Shown: positions 1-11,900 of the stretch, in pieces
Layout of the letters: every line of letters starts with the position of its first letter
Position numbering within the stretch: the first letter of the stretch is position 1
Source: Ancistrus triradiatus
Lineage: Eukaryota; Chordata; Actinopteri; Siluriformes; Loricariidae
Direction: 5' to 3'
Length of the DNA: 64,000 nt
Assembly (NCBI GenBank): GCA_025084515.1
Contig: JAJAGP010001692.1
Location: forward strand, 1 to 64,000
Position numbers and translations under genes: made by a program
Notes under the pieces: generated by a model
Seen by the model: the letters and a program-made list of their open reading frames with translations, nothing else
The model's database searches: none
What the model was told of the DNA's origin: nothing

Positions 1-1415
1 ACAAAATCACACAAAAATCATCAATGGAAATCAAATGTATTAACCAATGGAGGCCTGGATTTGGAGTCACACACAAAATTAAAGTGGAAAAACACACTAC
101 AGGCTGATCCAACTTTGATGTAATGTCCTTAAAACAAGTCAAGATGAACCTCAGTATTGTGTGTGGCCTCCACATGCCTGTATGATCTCCCTACACCACC
201 TGGGCATGCTCCTGATGAGGTGACGGATGGTCTCCTGAGGGATCTCATCCCAGACCTGGACTAAAGCATCCGCCAACTCCTGGACAGTCTGTGGTGTAAC
301 GTGACGTTGGTAGATGGAGCGAGACATGATGTCCCAGATGTGCTCAATCGGATTCAGGTCTGGGGAACGGGCGGGCCAGTCCATAGCTTCAAAGCCTTCA
401 TCTTGCAGGAACTGCTGACACACTCCAGCCACATGAGGTCTAGCATTGTCCTGCATTAGTAGGAACCCAGGGCCAACCGCACCAGCATATGGTCTCACAA
501 GGGGTCTGAGGATCTCATCTCAGTACCTAATGGCAGTCAGGCTACCTCTGGCGAGCACATGGAGGGCTGTGCGGCCCTCCAAAGAAATGCCACCCCACAC
601 CATTACTGACCCACTGCCAAACCGGTCATGCTGAAGGATGTTGCAGGCAGGAGATCGCTCTCCACGGCGTCTCCAGACTCTGTCACGTCTGTCACATGTG
701 CTCAGTGTGAACCTGCTTCCATCTGTGAAGAGCACAGGGCACCAGTGGCAAATTTGCCAATCCTGGTGCTCCAAGTGTCTTGCACGGTGTTGGGCTGTGA
801 GCACAACCCCCATCTGTGGATGTCGAGCCCTCATACGATCCTCATGGAGTCGGTTTCTAATTCGGTTAGGTCATTTTGCAGGGCTCTGGCAGTGCTCCTC
901 CTGTTCCTCCTTGCACAAAGGCGAAGGTAGCGGTCCTGCTGCTGGATTGTTGCCCTCCTACGGCCTCCTCCATGTCTCCTGCTGTACTGGCCTGTCTCCT
1001 GGTAGCGCCTCCAGCCTCTGGGTACTACACTGACAGACACAGCAAACTTTCTTGCCACAGCTCGCATTGATGTGCCATCATAGATGAGCTGCACTACCTG
1101 AGCCACTTGTGTGGGCTGTAGAGTCCGTCTCATGCTACCACGAGTGTGAAAGCACCACCAACATTCAAAAGTGACCAAAACATCAGCCAGAAAGCATAGG
1201 TACTGAGAAGTGGTCTGTGGTCCCCACCTGCAGAACCACTCCTTTATTGCGTGTGTCTTGTTAATTGCCAATAATTTCCACCTGTTGTCTATTCCATTTG
1301 TACAACAGCATGTGAAACTGATTGTCAATCAGTGCTGCTTCCTAAGTGGACAGTTTGATTTCACAGAAGTAAATATTGTGTTGTTTAAGTGTTCCCTTTA
1401 TTTTTTTGAGCCAAA
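1..1415 (-). mobile_element. Tc1-like DNA transposon, cut by the window edge
   Basis: A decayed Tc1/mariner-type element lies on the minus strand. The right part ends in the sequence that closes this fish Tc1 family (a run ending near ttccctttatttttttgag). The left end lies at or beyond base 1, so neither its target duplication nor both ends can be checked. The transposase inside is broken into three reading-frame pieces. Confidence is high for the family and low for exact ends. Confidence 0.85.
151..1133 (-). pseudogene. Tc1-like transposase, broken
   Basis: Cut-and-paste transposase of the Tc1/mariner superfamily, which cuts DNA at TA sites in the nucleus. Reading on the minus strand from a methionine near 1133, the first part (1133-831) has the helix-turn-helix DNA-binding region (MRRTLQPTQVAQVV and following). 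The second part (834-520) has catalytic-core sequence with MVWGGISLEGRT. The third (498-151) holds the second catalytic aspartate in MQDNARPHVA and the glutamate region NPIEHIWD. A frame change near 831-834 and an interruption between 520 and 498 break the gene, so it cannot make a full transposase. It is older than the intact copy at 21319-22269. Confidence 0.8.
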
Positions 1416-1539
1416 AGCACTAGTGAAAATGTTTCTGAATTGTCGAGCCAAAAAACTTGATAAATTCAGCACTGATTCGTATTTGATATGTTCTCCTTTA
1501 CAGAACTGACAGCAGATTTTGCAAGTTTGTGTAAAATCT

Positions 1540-3195
1540 GGTGATCCATGTTGTCCCAGCATCCCAGAAATGCTAGATACTCAGATCTCGACAGTTATTC
1601 CAGAGAGTCGACTCAGACTTCCAAGCTAGAATCCTGAGACTTGTCTTGCCTTGACTCACATACTAAAGGTTCGAGACTCGACTTAGACTCTCACACAAGA
1701 GAATCGAGTCTCAACTCAGATTTGTACTCAAAATACTCAAGACTCGACTCAAACTAGCATACTAGAAACTCGAGGCTCAATTCGACTGGGACTCGCACAC
1801 TAGACACTGGACTCAGACTTACACAGAATGAAATTGAGTTTCGACTCGGATTGCACACTAGAGACGCGAGACTCAACTCAGACTCTCACTCCAAAGACTT
1901 GAGACGTGACATGGACTCACCTACCAGAGACTCGAGACTCAACCCGAATGGGACTGAGTAGGGACTTAACAAGGACTTGCATGCAAGAGACTCAACTATA
2001 ACTCATACACAAGAGACTTGACTCAGACTCACAGGCTAGAGACTCAGCTTGGACTTGTACACTTGAGACTTGAGACAAAGCCTTGACTGGCACTCACAAG
2101 GTAGAGACTCAGTTCGGACTCTCATGCCAGTGACTCAAGTCTTGACTTGGAGTTATATGCTATAGATTGAGACTTGACAAGGACTTACCGACTTGAGATT
2201 CAACTCGACTGGGACTCGTACAGTTGAGACTTGACTCAGACTCACAAGCCTTGGCTGGGACTCACAAGGTAGAGACTCAGTTCGGATTCTCATGCCAGCG
2301 ACTCAATCTTGACTTGGAATTGTACGCTATAGATTGAGAGTCGACTTGGACTCACATATAAGTTCACACAATAAAACCTCGGACTTGCACACCAAACACT
2401 AAAGTTTCAGTTTGCAAGCTAGAAGCTCGAGACTTAACTCGGACTGGTACAATACAAACTCAAACATGGACCTGGGCTCATAGGGTTAGGGACTTGAGAC
2501 TTGTCTCAGATTCTCACTCAACTGACTCAAGACTTGATTTGGACAAGCTAGAGACTCGATACGGATTTACACTCCAAAGTCTCGAGACTTGAGATGGACT
2601 CCTACTTGACTGGGACTCGCACAGTGGAGACTTGACTCGGACTGTCATGCAAGAGACTTAACTTAGACATGTACGACAGAGACTAGAGACTCAACTCAGG
2701 CTTTTACACTAGAGACTTGAGTCTGGACTCAGACAAGAGTCTGGACTCAGACTCACAAGCTAGAGACTCAACTTGGACTTGTAGGCTTGAGATTTGAGAC
2801 TCAACTGAAATACTCACACAACTGATTTTGAGACTTGATTCAGACTCAAGCTAGAGACTCAACTCGGACTCACACAGCAGAGACTCGAAGTCAACTCAGG
2901 CTCACACTCCAAAGACTCGAGACTTGATTTGGACTCACCTGCTAGAGACTCAAGACTCAACTCGACTTTGACTCGTACAGTAGAGACGACTCGGACTTGC
3001 ATGCAAGAGACTTAACTTGGACATGCACAATAGTGACTAGAGACTCAACTCAGGCTTTTACACTAGAGACTTGAGTCTACTGAAATTTGCACTCAAGGTA
3101 CTCAAGATTAGACTCAGACAAGAGTCTGGACTCAAACTTACAAGCTAGAGACTCAACTTGGACTTGTTGGCTTGAGATTTGAGACTCGACTCAGA
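1540..3195. repeat. GACTCGAG-rich minisatellite, left block
   Basis: About 1.65 kb of degenerate short tandem repeats built from words such as gagactcgagactcaactcggactc and cacactagagactcgag, with a rough unit of 25-40 bases. No open frame or gene is present. The array resumes after the Tc1 insertion (5068-5785), so it was one array before that insertion. The same ACTCGAGTC/GACTTGAG words appear at the ends of dispersed elements at 6861, 9200, 38570 and 42352. Confidence 0.85.
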
Positions 3196-3197
3196 TA

Positions 3198-5065
3198 CAG
3201 TGCATCTGGAAAGTATTCACAGCGCTTCACTTTTTCCACATTTTGTTACGTTACAGCCTTATTCCAAATTGTATTAAATTAATGTCTTTCCTCAAAATTC
3301 TACACAAAATACCCCATTATGACCATGTGAAAAAAGTTTTCTTGAGAGTTTTGAAAATTTTATAAAATTAAAAAACAAAGAAATCATATTTACATAAGTA
3401 TTCACAGCCTTTGCTTAATACTTTGTAGAACCACCTTTGGCAGCAACTACAGCCTCAAGTCTTTTTGAATATGATGCCACAAGCTTGGCACACCTATCTT
3501 TAGGCAGTTTTGCACATTCTTCTTTGCAGTACCTCTGAAGCTCCATCAGGTTGGATGGGAGACGTCTGTGCACAGCCATTTTCAGATCTCTCCAGAGATG
3601 TTCAATCGGATTCAAGTCTGGGCTCTGGCTGGGCCACTCCAGGACATTCACAGAGTGGTCCTGAAGCCACTCCTTTGACATCTTGGCTGTGTGCTTCGGG
3701 TCGTTGTCCTGCTGAACAATGAACCGTCGCCCCAGTCTGAGGTCAAGAGCGCTCTGGAGCAGGTTTTCATCCAGGATGTTATCCATCCATGGCTGACTGC
3801 TCTCTGGGTGTAACATTTGCTCCGCTCTCCATCCTTCTCTCACCTCCCTTCGACATTCGGGAAACGCCTCTGGGCCTGCCCGCGGGGCGGGGCATGAGAG
3901 GCAACAGGCAGAGGCACACCCTAGGGGGGGCGTCGCTGGTGCGCGGCCAGATGACGCGGCCGCCGCCGCGGGGCGTGATAGCAATGATGGTGCCCCCAAC
4001 CCTTCTGACTGTTTATTTATTGGGTATGAGGCCTCTTTGATGAGCAGTTTCCTGGTTTACTTCCAAACATGTCTCTCCTGGCATTCACACCCAAAGAGTT
4101 CAATCTTTGCTCATCAGAACCAGAGAATTTTGTTTCTCATGGTCTGGAGAGTCCTTCAGGGTGCCTTTTTGGAAAATTCCAGACGGTCTACCTTGTGCCT
4201 TTGTTTTTACTAAGGAGTGGGGCTTTCGGGGGCCTGGCCACTCTGCCATACAGGCCTGATTTGGTGGGATTGCTGCAGAGATGGTTTGTCCTTCTGCAAA
4301 AGGTTCTTCCTCTCTCCACGTGAGGAAACGCTACAGGCCTGATTGGTGGATTGCTGCAGAGATGGTTGTCCTTCTGCAAGGTTCTCCTCTCTCCACGGAG
4401 GAACGCTGGAGCTCTGACAGAGTGACCATCGGGTTCTTGGTCACCTCCCTGACCAAGGCCCTTCTCCCCCGATCGCTCAATTTAGACGGCCGGCCGGCTC
4501 TAGGAAGAGTCCTGGTGGTTCCAAACTTCTTCCATTTACGAATGATGGAGGCCACTGTGCTCATTGGGACCTTCAAAGCGGCAGAAATTTTTTTGTATCC
4601 TTCCCCAGATTTGTGCCTCGAGACAATTTTGTCTCTGAGGTCTACAGACAATTCCTTTGACTTCATGCTTGGTGTTTGCGCTCTGACATGCAGTCAACTG
4701 TGGGAGCTTATATAGACAGGTGTGTGCCTATCCAAATCATTTCCAATCAACTGGATTTACCACAGGTGGACTCCATTTAAGCTGTAGAAACATCTCAAAG
4801 ATGATCAGTGGAAACAGGATGCACCTGAGCTCAATTTTGAGCTTCATGGCGAAGGCTGTGAATACTTACGTAAATGTGATTTCCTAGTTTTTTATTTTTA
4901 ATACATTTTCAGAACTCTCAAGAAAACTTTTTTCACATGGTCATAATGGGGTATTCTGTGTAGAATTTTGAGGAAAGAGATTAATTTAATACAATTTGGA
5001 GTAAGGCTGTAACGTAACAAAATGTGGAAAAAGTGAAGTGCTGTGAATACTTTCCGGATGCACTG
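3198..5065 (-). mobile_element. Tc1-like transposon with TA duplication, inserted in the minisatellite
   Basis: Both ends are visible as an inverted repeat: cagtgcatctggaaagtatt at the left and its near-complement, ending ttccggatgcactg, at the right. They are flanked by TA at 3196-3197 and 5066-5067. The element is 1,868 bases, longer than the ~1.6 kb usual for this family. A GC-rich stretch at about 3810-3990 looks foreign to the family and replaces part of the catalytic core. The insertion splits the GACTCGAG minisatellite. Confidence 0.9.
3415..4666 (-). pseudogene. Tc1-like transposase, broken and chimeric
   Basis: The start codon end at 4666 opens a good N-terminal helix-turn-helix region (MKSKELSVDLRDKIVSRHKSG, paired-like domain, about 111 aa to 4331). 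The middle, 4320-4000, is degraded, and the first catalytic aspartate region (usually LWxDE) reads through stops. The C-terminal part, 3999-3415, is an open frame of 194 aa. Its last ~125 residues are transposase, with the second aspartate in QQDNDPKHTAK and the glutamate in NPIEHLW. Its first ~65 residues come from the GC-rich insert and are Ala/Pro/Arg rich. It is not a functional enzyme. Confidence 0.85.
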
Positions 5066-5067
5066 TA

Positions 5068-5785
5068 CTCATACAATTGATTTTGAGACTTGATTCAGAC
5101 TCAACTCGGACTCATACAACAGAGACTCGAAGGCAACTCAGACTCACACTCCAAAGACTCGAGACTTGACATGGACTCACCTGCTAGAGACTCAACTCGA
5201 CTGGGACTCGTACAGTAGAGACAGGACTCAGACTTGAAAGCAAGAGACTCAGCTAGGACTCTCACACTGGAAACTTGACTCAGACAGAGCCTCGTCTGGG
5301 ACTCATACAGTAGAGACTTGAGACTCAGGTCAGATTCTTACTTGATTTGGCTCAAGCTAGAGACTCAACCAGACATGTAGTCACCTACTAGAGGCTTGAC
5401 TCACATGCTGGAGACTAAAGACTCAACTTGGACTCACAGGCTAGAGACTTGAACTCAGACTTGCACACTAGATAGAGGCTTAAGACTTGACTCAGTCTCA
5501 TGTCAGCGACTCAAGACTTGACTTGGACTTGTACGCTAGAGACTTGAGACTTGACTTGGACTCACACTCCTGAGAGTCGACACACTAAACACACTAAGAA
5601 CTGGAGACCCGACTCGGAATTGCACGCTAAAGCTTTGAGACTCAACTCAACTCACAAGTTAGAGGCTCGAGACTTAGCTCGGACTGGCACAGACTCAGAC
5701 TTGACCTGGACTCGTAAGCTAGGGACTTGAGGCTCGAGTCAGACTCTGACACTGGAGACTTGAGACTTGACTCGGTGTTAGTTGA
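5068..5785. repeat. GACTCGAG-rich minisatellite, right block
   Basis: Continuation of the array at 1540-3195 on the other side of the Tc1 insertion, with the same gagactcgagactt / ggactcacac words. It ends about 190 bases before the first visible inpp5d exon. Confidence 0.85.
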
Positions 5786-5975
5786 AGTGATTCATGAACA
5801 TCAGATATGACATGAAGGGTTTACAAAATAATTCCTGCCTGAATGAGTAATCAACATGCTTAATACAACTTTGTGTTGTCAGCTCAGGCAAAAAGGCTCA
5901 TAATATTAGAGGAGAAGTTTGTTCAAAGATGTTTTCTCACAATGGTACGACTCTTCCTCCTATTGTCCTCTTCAG

Positions 5976-8900
5976 ATCCGACGAAGGAGAGCAAAGGAGC
6001 TATCAAGTTCACAAACTGTGTTGCTACTCTGAAGACCAAATCCAAGACTAAGTTCTTCATTGAGTTTCACTCCAGCTGCCTGGAAAGTAAGTTCACTTCT
6101 CTTTTATTGTCCTTATTATTATAGAACTATATACTATGTCTTTTATTCCCTGCCTTTATATGATGAAATTGCTGAAACTAAGTTTTTATCGAAGTTTTAA
6201 TCTAAGTTTTAGCCAATATTTCCCCTTTTAGATTTTTGTTGTCCCAAAACCAGGCCCATAACTTTCCCCAGGTTGTCAGTTGCCTCTTATAAAATTTACC
6301 ATTATCTCATAGTTCTCAGAATTCATCTAAAAAAATAAAGGTTGATGATTTACCAATTCCTCTACACATTATGCCACACCATCAGGATATAGCAAGGGCT
6401 TAGAAGTGTAAGTGCGGAGGAATCAGTAGTTATTTTACTACTTTCTGCTTTAATTAACCAGACTTATTGTAATCCATTATTGTAATTTAGACCTTTAATT
6501 AATGAAATGACACTACAGTATATTTCCCTTTATAGAATTTCTTAAGAGTGCTGAAGTGGAGAATCAGGAGTTCACCGAGAATTCCATAAAGGTTCGGTTC
6601 ATGGCACAGATAGAGGTAATCTGATTCACAGAGTTCATAAATCAGACTGCTCAGACTTTATATATCTCAAAGAGGGACGTGAGAGTAATCATTTATCCTT
6701 TTCTTATAGCTTACTCCCATCATTTCAGACCCGGAATATTTACTAGATCAGCACATTCTCATCAGTATAACGTCTGCTGATAGTGGAGAGTCATACGGTG
6801 AGTATCCTCGATCCTGTCTGGATTATTTCCTGGTTGTGATCCTGTAGGACAGAGACGTTGTAGTACTCGAGTCTGGTCTCGGTCTCGGGGTAAGGTTATC
6901 GAGGCCAGTCGAGTCCAATGCATCTGTCTGAGGTAACTTTATTATAAACTGAACTTTGTTGATCGTTATTGAATATGAACAATCCATTCAAACAGAACAA
7001 AGCAGTCCTTTCTCTACAGGCCTAAATAAAATCTCTTATCGTTCAGTATCTAGTCAATGTACACGTTTTATTTGGAATAGTCTGTGTTAAGGTTATACAG
7101 TGGTGCTTGAAAGTCTGTGAACTCTTCAGGATTTTCTATATTTCTGCATAAATATGACCTAAAACACCGCCTGATTTTTGAAGTCCTAACCATTGAAGTA
7201 CTAAAGGTAGATAAAAAGAACCCAGTTAAACAAATGAGACAAAAATATTATACTTGGTCATTTATTGATTGAGGAAAATGACTCGATATTAGATATTAGT
7301 GAGTGGCAAAAGTATGTGACCCTTTGCTATCAGTATCTGGTGTGACCCCCCTGTGCAGCAATAACTGCAGCTAAACGTTTCCTGTAGCTGTTGATCAGTC
7401 CTGCACACCGGCTTGGAGGAATTTTAGCCCATTCCTCCGTACAGAAAACAGCTTCAGCTCTGGGTGTTGGTGGGTTTCCTCACATTAGCTGCTCGCTTCA
7501 GGGTCCTTCCACAAACATTTCCATTGGATTAAGGTCAGGACTTTGACTTGGCCATTCCAAAACATGACCTTTATTCTTCTGTAACCATTCTCTTTGGTAG
7601 AACAGCTTGTGTGCTTAGGGTCGCTGTCTTGCTGCATGACCCACCTTCTCTTGTTATTCAGTTCATGGACAGATGTCCTGACATTTTTTCCTTTAGAATT
7701 CTCTGATATCATTCAAAATTCATTGTGTTCAGAATTCATTGTGTTTATTCAGAATTCATCAATGATGGCAAGCCGTCCTGCCCAGATGCAGCAAAACAGG
7801 CCCAAAAACCATGATACTACCACCACCATGTTTCACAGATGGGATAAGGTTCTTATGCTGGAATGCAGTGTTTTCCTTTCACCAAAACATAACGGTTTTC
7901 TTTTAAACCAAAAAAGTCTGTTTTGGGTCTCAATCCGTCCACAAAACATTCTTCCAATAGCCTTTCTCTCGTCCACGTGATCTTTAGCAAACTGCCGACG
8001 AGCAGCAATGTTCTTTTTGGAGAGCAGTGGCTTTTTCCTTGCAACCCTGCCATGCACACCATTGTTGTTCAGTGTTCTTCTGATGGTGGAGTCATGAACA
8101 CTAACATTAGCCAATGTGAGAGAGGCCTTCAGTTTGCTTAGAAGTTACCCTGGGGTGCTTTGTGACCTCACCAGCTATTACACGAATTGCTCTTGGAGTG
8201 ATCTTTGTTGGGTCGACCACTCCTGGGGAGGGTAACAGTGGTCTTGAATTTCCTCCCATTTGTACACAATCTGTCTGACTGTGGATTGGTGGAGTCCAAA
8301 CTCTTTAGAGATGGTTTTGTAACCTTTTCCAGCCTGATGAGCATCAACAGCTCTCTTTCTGAGGTCCTCAGAAAATCTCCTTTGTTCGTGCCATGATACA
8401 CTTCCACAAACATGTGTTGTGAAGAGCAGGCTTTGATAGATCCCTGTTCTTTAAATAAAACAGGGTGCCACTCACACCTGATTGGCATCCCATTGATTGG
8501 AAACACCTGACTCTAATTTTACCTTCAAATTAACTGCTAATCCTAGAGGGTCACATACTTTTGACACTCACTAATGTAATATTGGGTCATTTTCTTCAAT
8601 AAATAAATGACCAAGTATAATATTTCTGTCTCATTTGTGTAACTGGGTTCTCTTTGTCTACGTTTAGGGCTTGGGTGAAAATCTGATGATGTTTTAGGTC
8701 ATATTTATGCAGAAATGTAGAACATTCTAAAGGGTTCACAAACTTTCAAGCACCACTGTAGGTGTGCATTTTCACCCGCTCACTTCACTTAGTTAGTTTA
8801 GTTTAGGATCGTTTTAGTTTGAGGGCAGATTGAAATGTTATTATTGTCATGTTTTCACATTTAATAATAAATGGATGGATGTTGTTGTTTATATTCTGGT

Positions 8901-11900
8901 GACTTTATCTGGTGATTCTTTAAGACCTTCAGAAGTTTAAGAGAGAAGAAAAAAAAGCAGAATCATCACCTTCATTTACTTCCAAAGTTACATTACCATA
9001 GTTTGACTAGGACTATAATATAAAAATAATTAGTAATTTTTTAGGTTATATATTATTTTAGGTTATATATTATGATGTATAGCATGTCTAATGAATGATA
9101 ATGAATGTAAATGAGTTACAAACTGATTTAATTGTTTCCATTTTCTACTTTTATGCTTGTATGACGAGAAAATCTTAATCTGGTCTCAACTACTAAAAGT
9201 CTTGGTCTTGACTTGGACTCGGTTCTACCTGTTGAAGACAGATGTGGAGTGTGAGCTCCTTTAAAATAGGAACGACTTTGGCACTCCCAAAATCAGAAGG
9301 AACGGGATCAGACATCGAGGAGCTTGTTTATGATGGAAGAGAGGAAGGGAACTTCTTGAGAAATGGAATCTTACCAGGGCCCTTTCTAGACTACATGTTG
9401 TACTGGGGCACACCCAGAATTTAGAGGGGCACAGCTTTACCCGCCTGGTTGCCAATCAGTGTTAGGGGCACAGTGGTGCTTAAAAATAAGTCTGATAAAC
9501 ACTAAATCGATGAAGGGATTGCTGTACTTATATAATCAAAGTCCGTGTGTTTTCATTAAATGATGTGCAGGTGAGACGTGTGTAGCTCTGAGAGCAGTAA
9601 AGAGCACCTACACCGCCTTCGAGGTACCTCTGACACACCATAATGAGCTGATGGGGACGCTAGCAGGGGGCATCGAACTGCACACGTCAGAAGGGAAGCA
9701 GACCGAGAAGCTGTACGGTGAGCAAACCTTCATACACTGATAATAATGTGATATATGACATCACTACTATTGTCTAACGTCAGAACCGGAGTCCAAACTG
9801 AGTGTTCCCATGATGGGACGGCAGTCCATCTCACGACTGGGTTGCCGTTCTAGTGCTAGGGAATGATTCCCTGATCGGCCTCCGTTCAGACAGAGGCACT
9901 GACTGGACTCGAACCCAGGTCCCTGCGGTAGGGGGTTAGTGCATTAGAGGTGCATTTGGTGCTCAGGTGGGGCAGCCGCCAAATTCTCTAGCCCAGTATC
10001 ATAAAGGGCTGTGTACAAGGATGGCTGGATATGAGCCAATGTGGCCCAGCACAGTAAACCAGGCTTCTACCGAGGAGCCACACTGATCCTTGCGTTATTT
10101 CAGTTTGTTGAAATCTTTACTTAAGTCTTTTGTGTCTGTTTTAATGTGTTGTGTTTATCGAATGTCTGCTCACCAATTTTAAGCTTCAAGATTGAAGATT
10201 TTCTGACCAGACTTTTCCTTTCTACAGATTTCATTAAGGTTCGAGGCGACACGGGGGCCAGCAAAGGAAAATCAGATCACAACAAGTAAGACCTTGATTC
10301 TTTGTTTTCATCGTATCATCATGTAGTAGTCAATTGTTTTGTAGTGTTGAATGAACTGAAGTTGGACGTTGTGTAAAACATAAATAAAAACAGAATACGA
10401 TGATTTGCAATTCCTTTTCAACCCATATTCAATTGAATACACTACAAAGAAAAGATATTTAATGTTGAAACGGATAAACTTTATTGTTTTTTTGCAAATA
10501 TTCACTCATTTTGAATTTGATGCCTGCAAAACGTTCCAAAGCAGTTGGGACAGGGGCAACAAAAGACTGGGAAAGTTGAGGAATGCCCAAAAACCACCTG
10601 TTTGGAACATTCCACAGGTGAACAGGTTCATTGGAAACTGGTGAGTGTCATGATTGGGTATAAAGGGAGCATCCCCGAAAGGCTCAGTCATTCACAAGAA
10701 AGGATGGGGCAAGGTTCTCCACAAATAGTCCAACAGTTTAAGAACAACGTTTCTCAACAAGCAATTGCAAAGAATTTAGGGATTTCATCATCTACAATCC
10801 ATAATATCATCAGAAGATTCAGAGAAGATTCAGAGAATCTGGAGAAATCTCTGCAAGTAAGCGGCAAGACCGAAAACCAGCACTGAATGCCCGTGACCTT
10901 TGATCCCTCAGGCGGCACTGCATTAAACCCGACATCATTCGGTAACGGATATTACCACATGGGCTCAGAAACACTTCAGAACACCACTGTCAGTGAACAC
11001 AGTTCGTCGCTCCATCTACAAGTGCAAGTTAAAACTCTACCATGCAAAGCGAAAGCCATATATCAACAACACCCAGAAACGCCGCCGGCTTCTCTGGGCC
11101 TGAGCTCATCTGAGATGGCCTGACCCAAAGTGGAAAAGTGTCCTGTGGTCTGACGAGTCCACATTTCAAATTGTTTTTGGAAATCATGGACGTCGTGTCC
11201 TCCGGGCCAGAGAGGAAAAGGACTGTCCGGATTGTTATCAGTGCCTAGTTCCAAAAGCCAGCATCTCTGATGGTATGGGGGTGTGTTGGTGCCCATGGCA
11301 TGGGTAACTGGCACATCAGTGAAGGCACCATTAATGCTGAAAGGTACATCATACAGGTTTTGGAACAACATGTGCTGCCATCCAAGCAGCGTTTTTTTTC
11401 AGGGACATCCCTGCTCATTTCAGCAAGACGATGCCAAGCCACATTCTGCACGTGTTCCAACATCGTGGCTTCATAGTAAGAGAGAGCAGGTACTAGACTG
11501 GCCTGCCTGCATAGCATACCAGACCTGTCTCCCATTGAAAATGTGTGGCGCATTATGAAGCGCAAAATGTGACAACGTAGACCCCGGACTGTTGAGCAAC
11601 TGAAGTTGTACATCAAGCAAGAATGGGAAATCTACAAAGCTTCAACATTTAGTGTCCTCAGTTCCCAAACGTTTATAGAGTGTTAAAAGGAAAGGTGATG
11701 TAACACAGGGGTAAACATGCTCCTGTCCCAACTGTTTTGGAACGTGTTCACATTCAAAAAGAGTGAATATTTGCAAAAATCAATAAAGTTTATCCGTTTG
11801 AGCATGAAATATCTTGTCTTTGTAGTGTATTCAATTGAATATGGGTTGAAAAGGATTTGCAAATCATCTTATTCTGTTTTTATTTATGTTTTACACAACG

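Larger units (their letters stand above)
6861..9227. mobile_element. Non-autonomous DNA transposon with TAGTACTCGAGTC-type ends, carrying a nested Tc1
   Basis: The left end reads tagtactcgagtctggtctc and the right end is its imperfect reverse complement (gacttggactcggttcta). After removing the nested Tc1 (7098-8758), about 700 bases of AT-rich sequence remain with no transposase. A second, partial copy at 42352-42620 shares both the left end and inner sequence (cttccaaagttacattacc.. gtttgact). It sits in the inpp5d intron 6798-9570. Its class is unclear; it is perhaps hAT-like. Confidence 0.65.

Noticed and set aside
831..1328. 165-codon minus-strand frame as a stand-alone gene
   Set aside because: Its first ~65 codons read through the transposon end; the rest is the N-terminal part of a broken Tc1 transposase.
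1540..3195. CRISPR-like array
   Set aside because: Units are degenerate, without unique spacers, in a vertebrate genome; it is a minisatellite.
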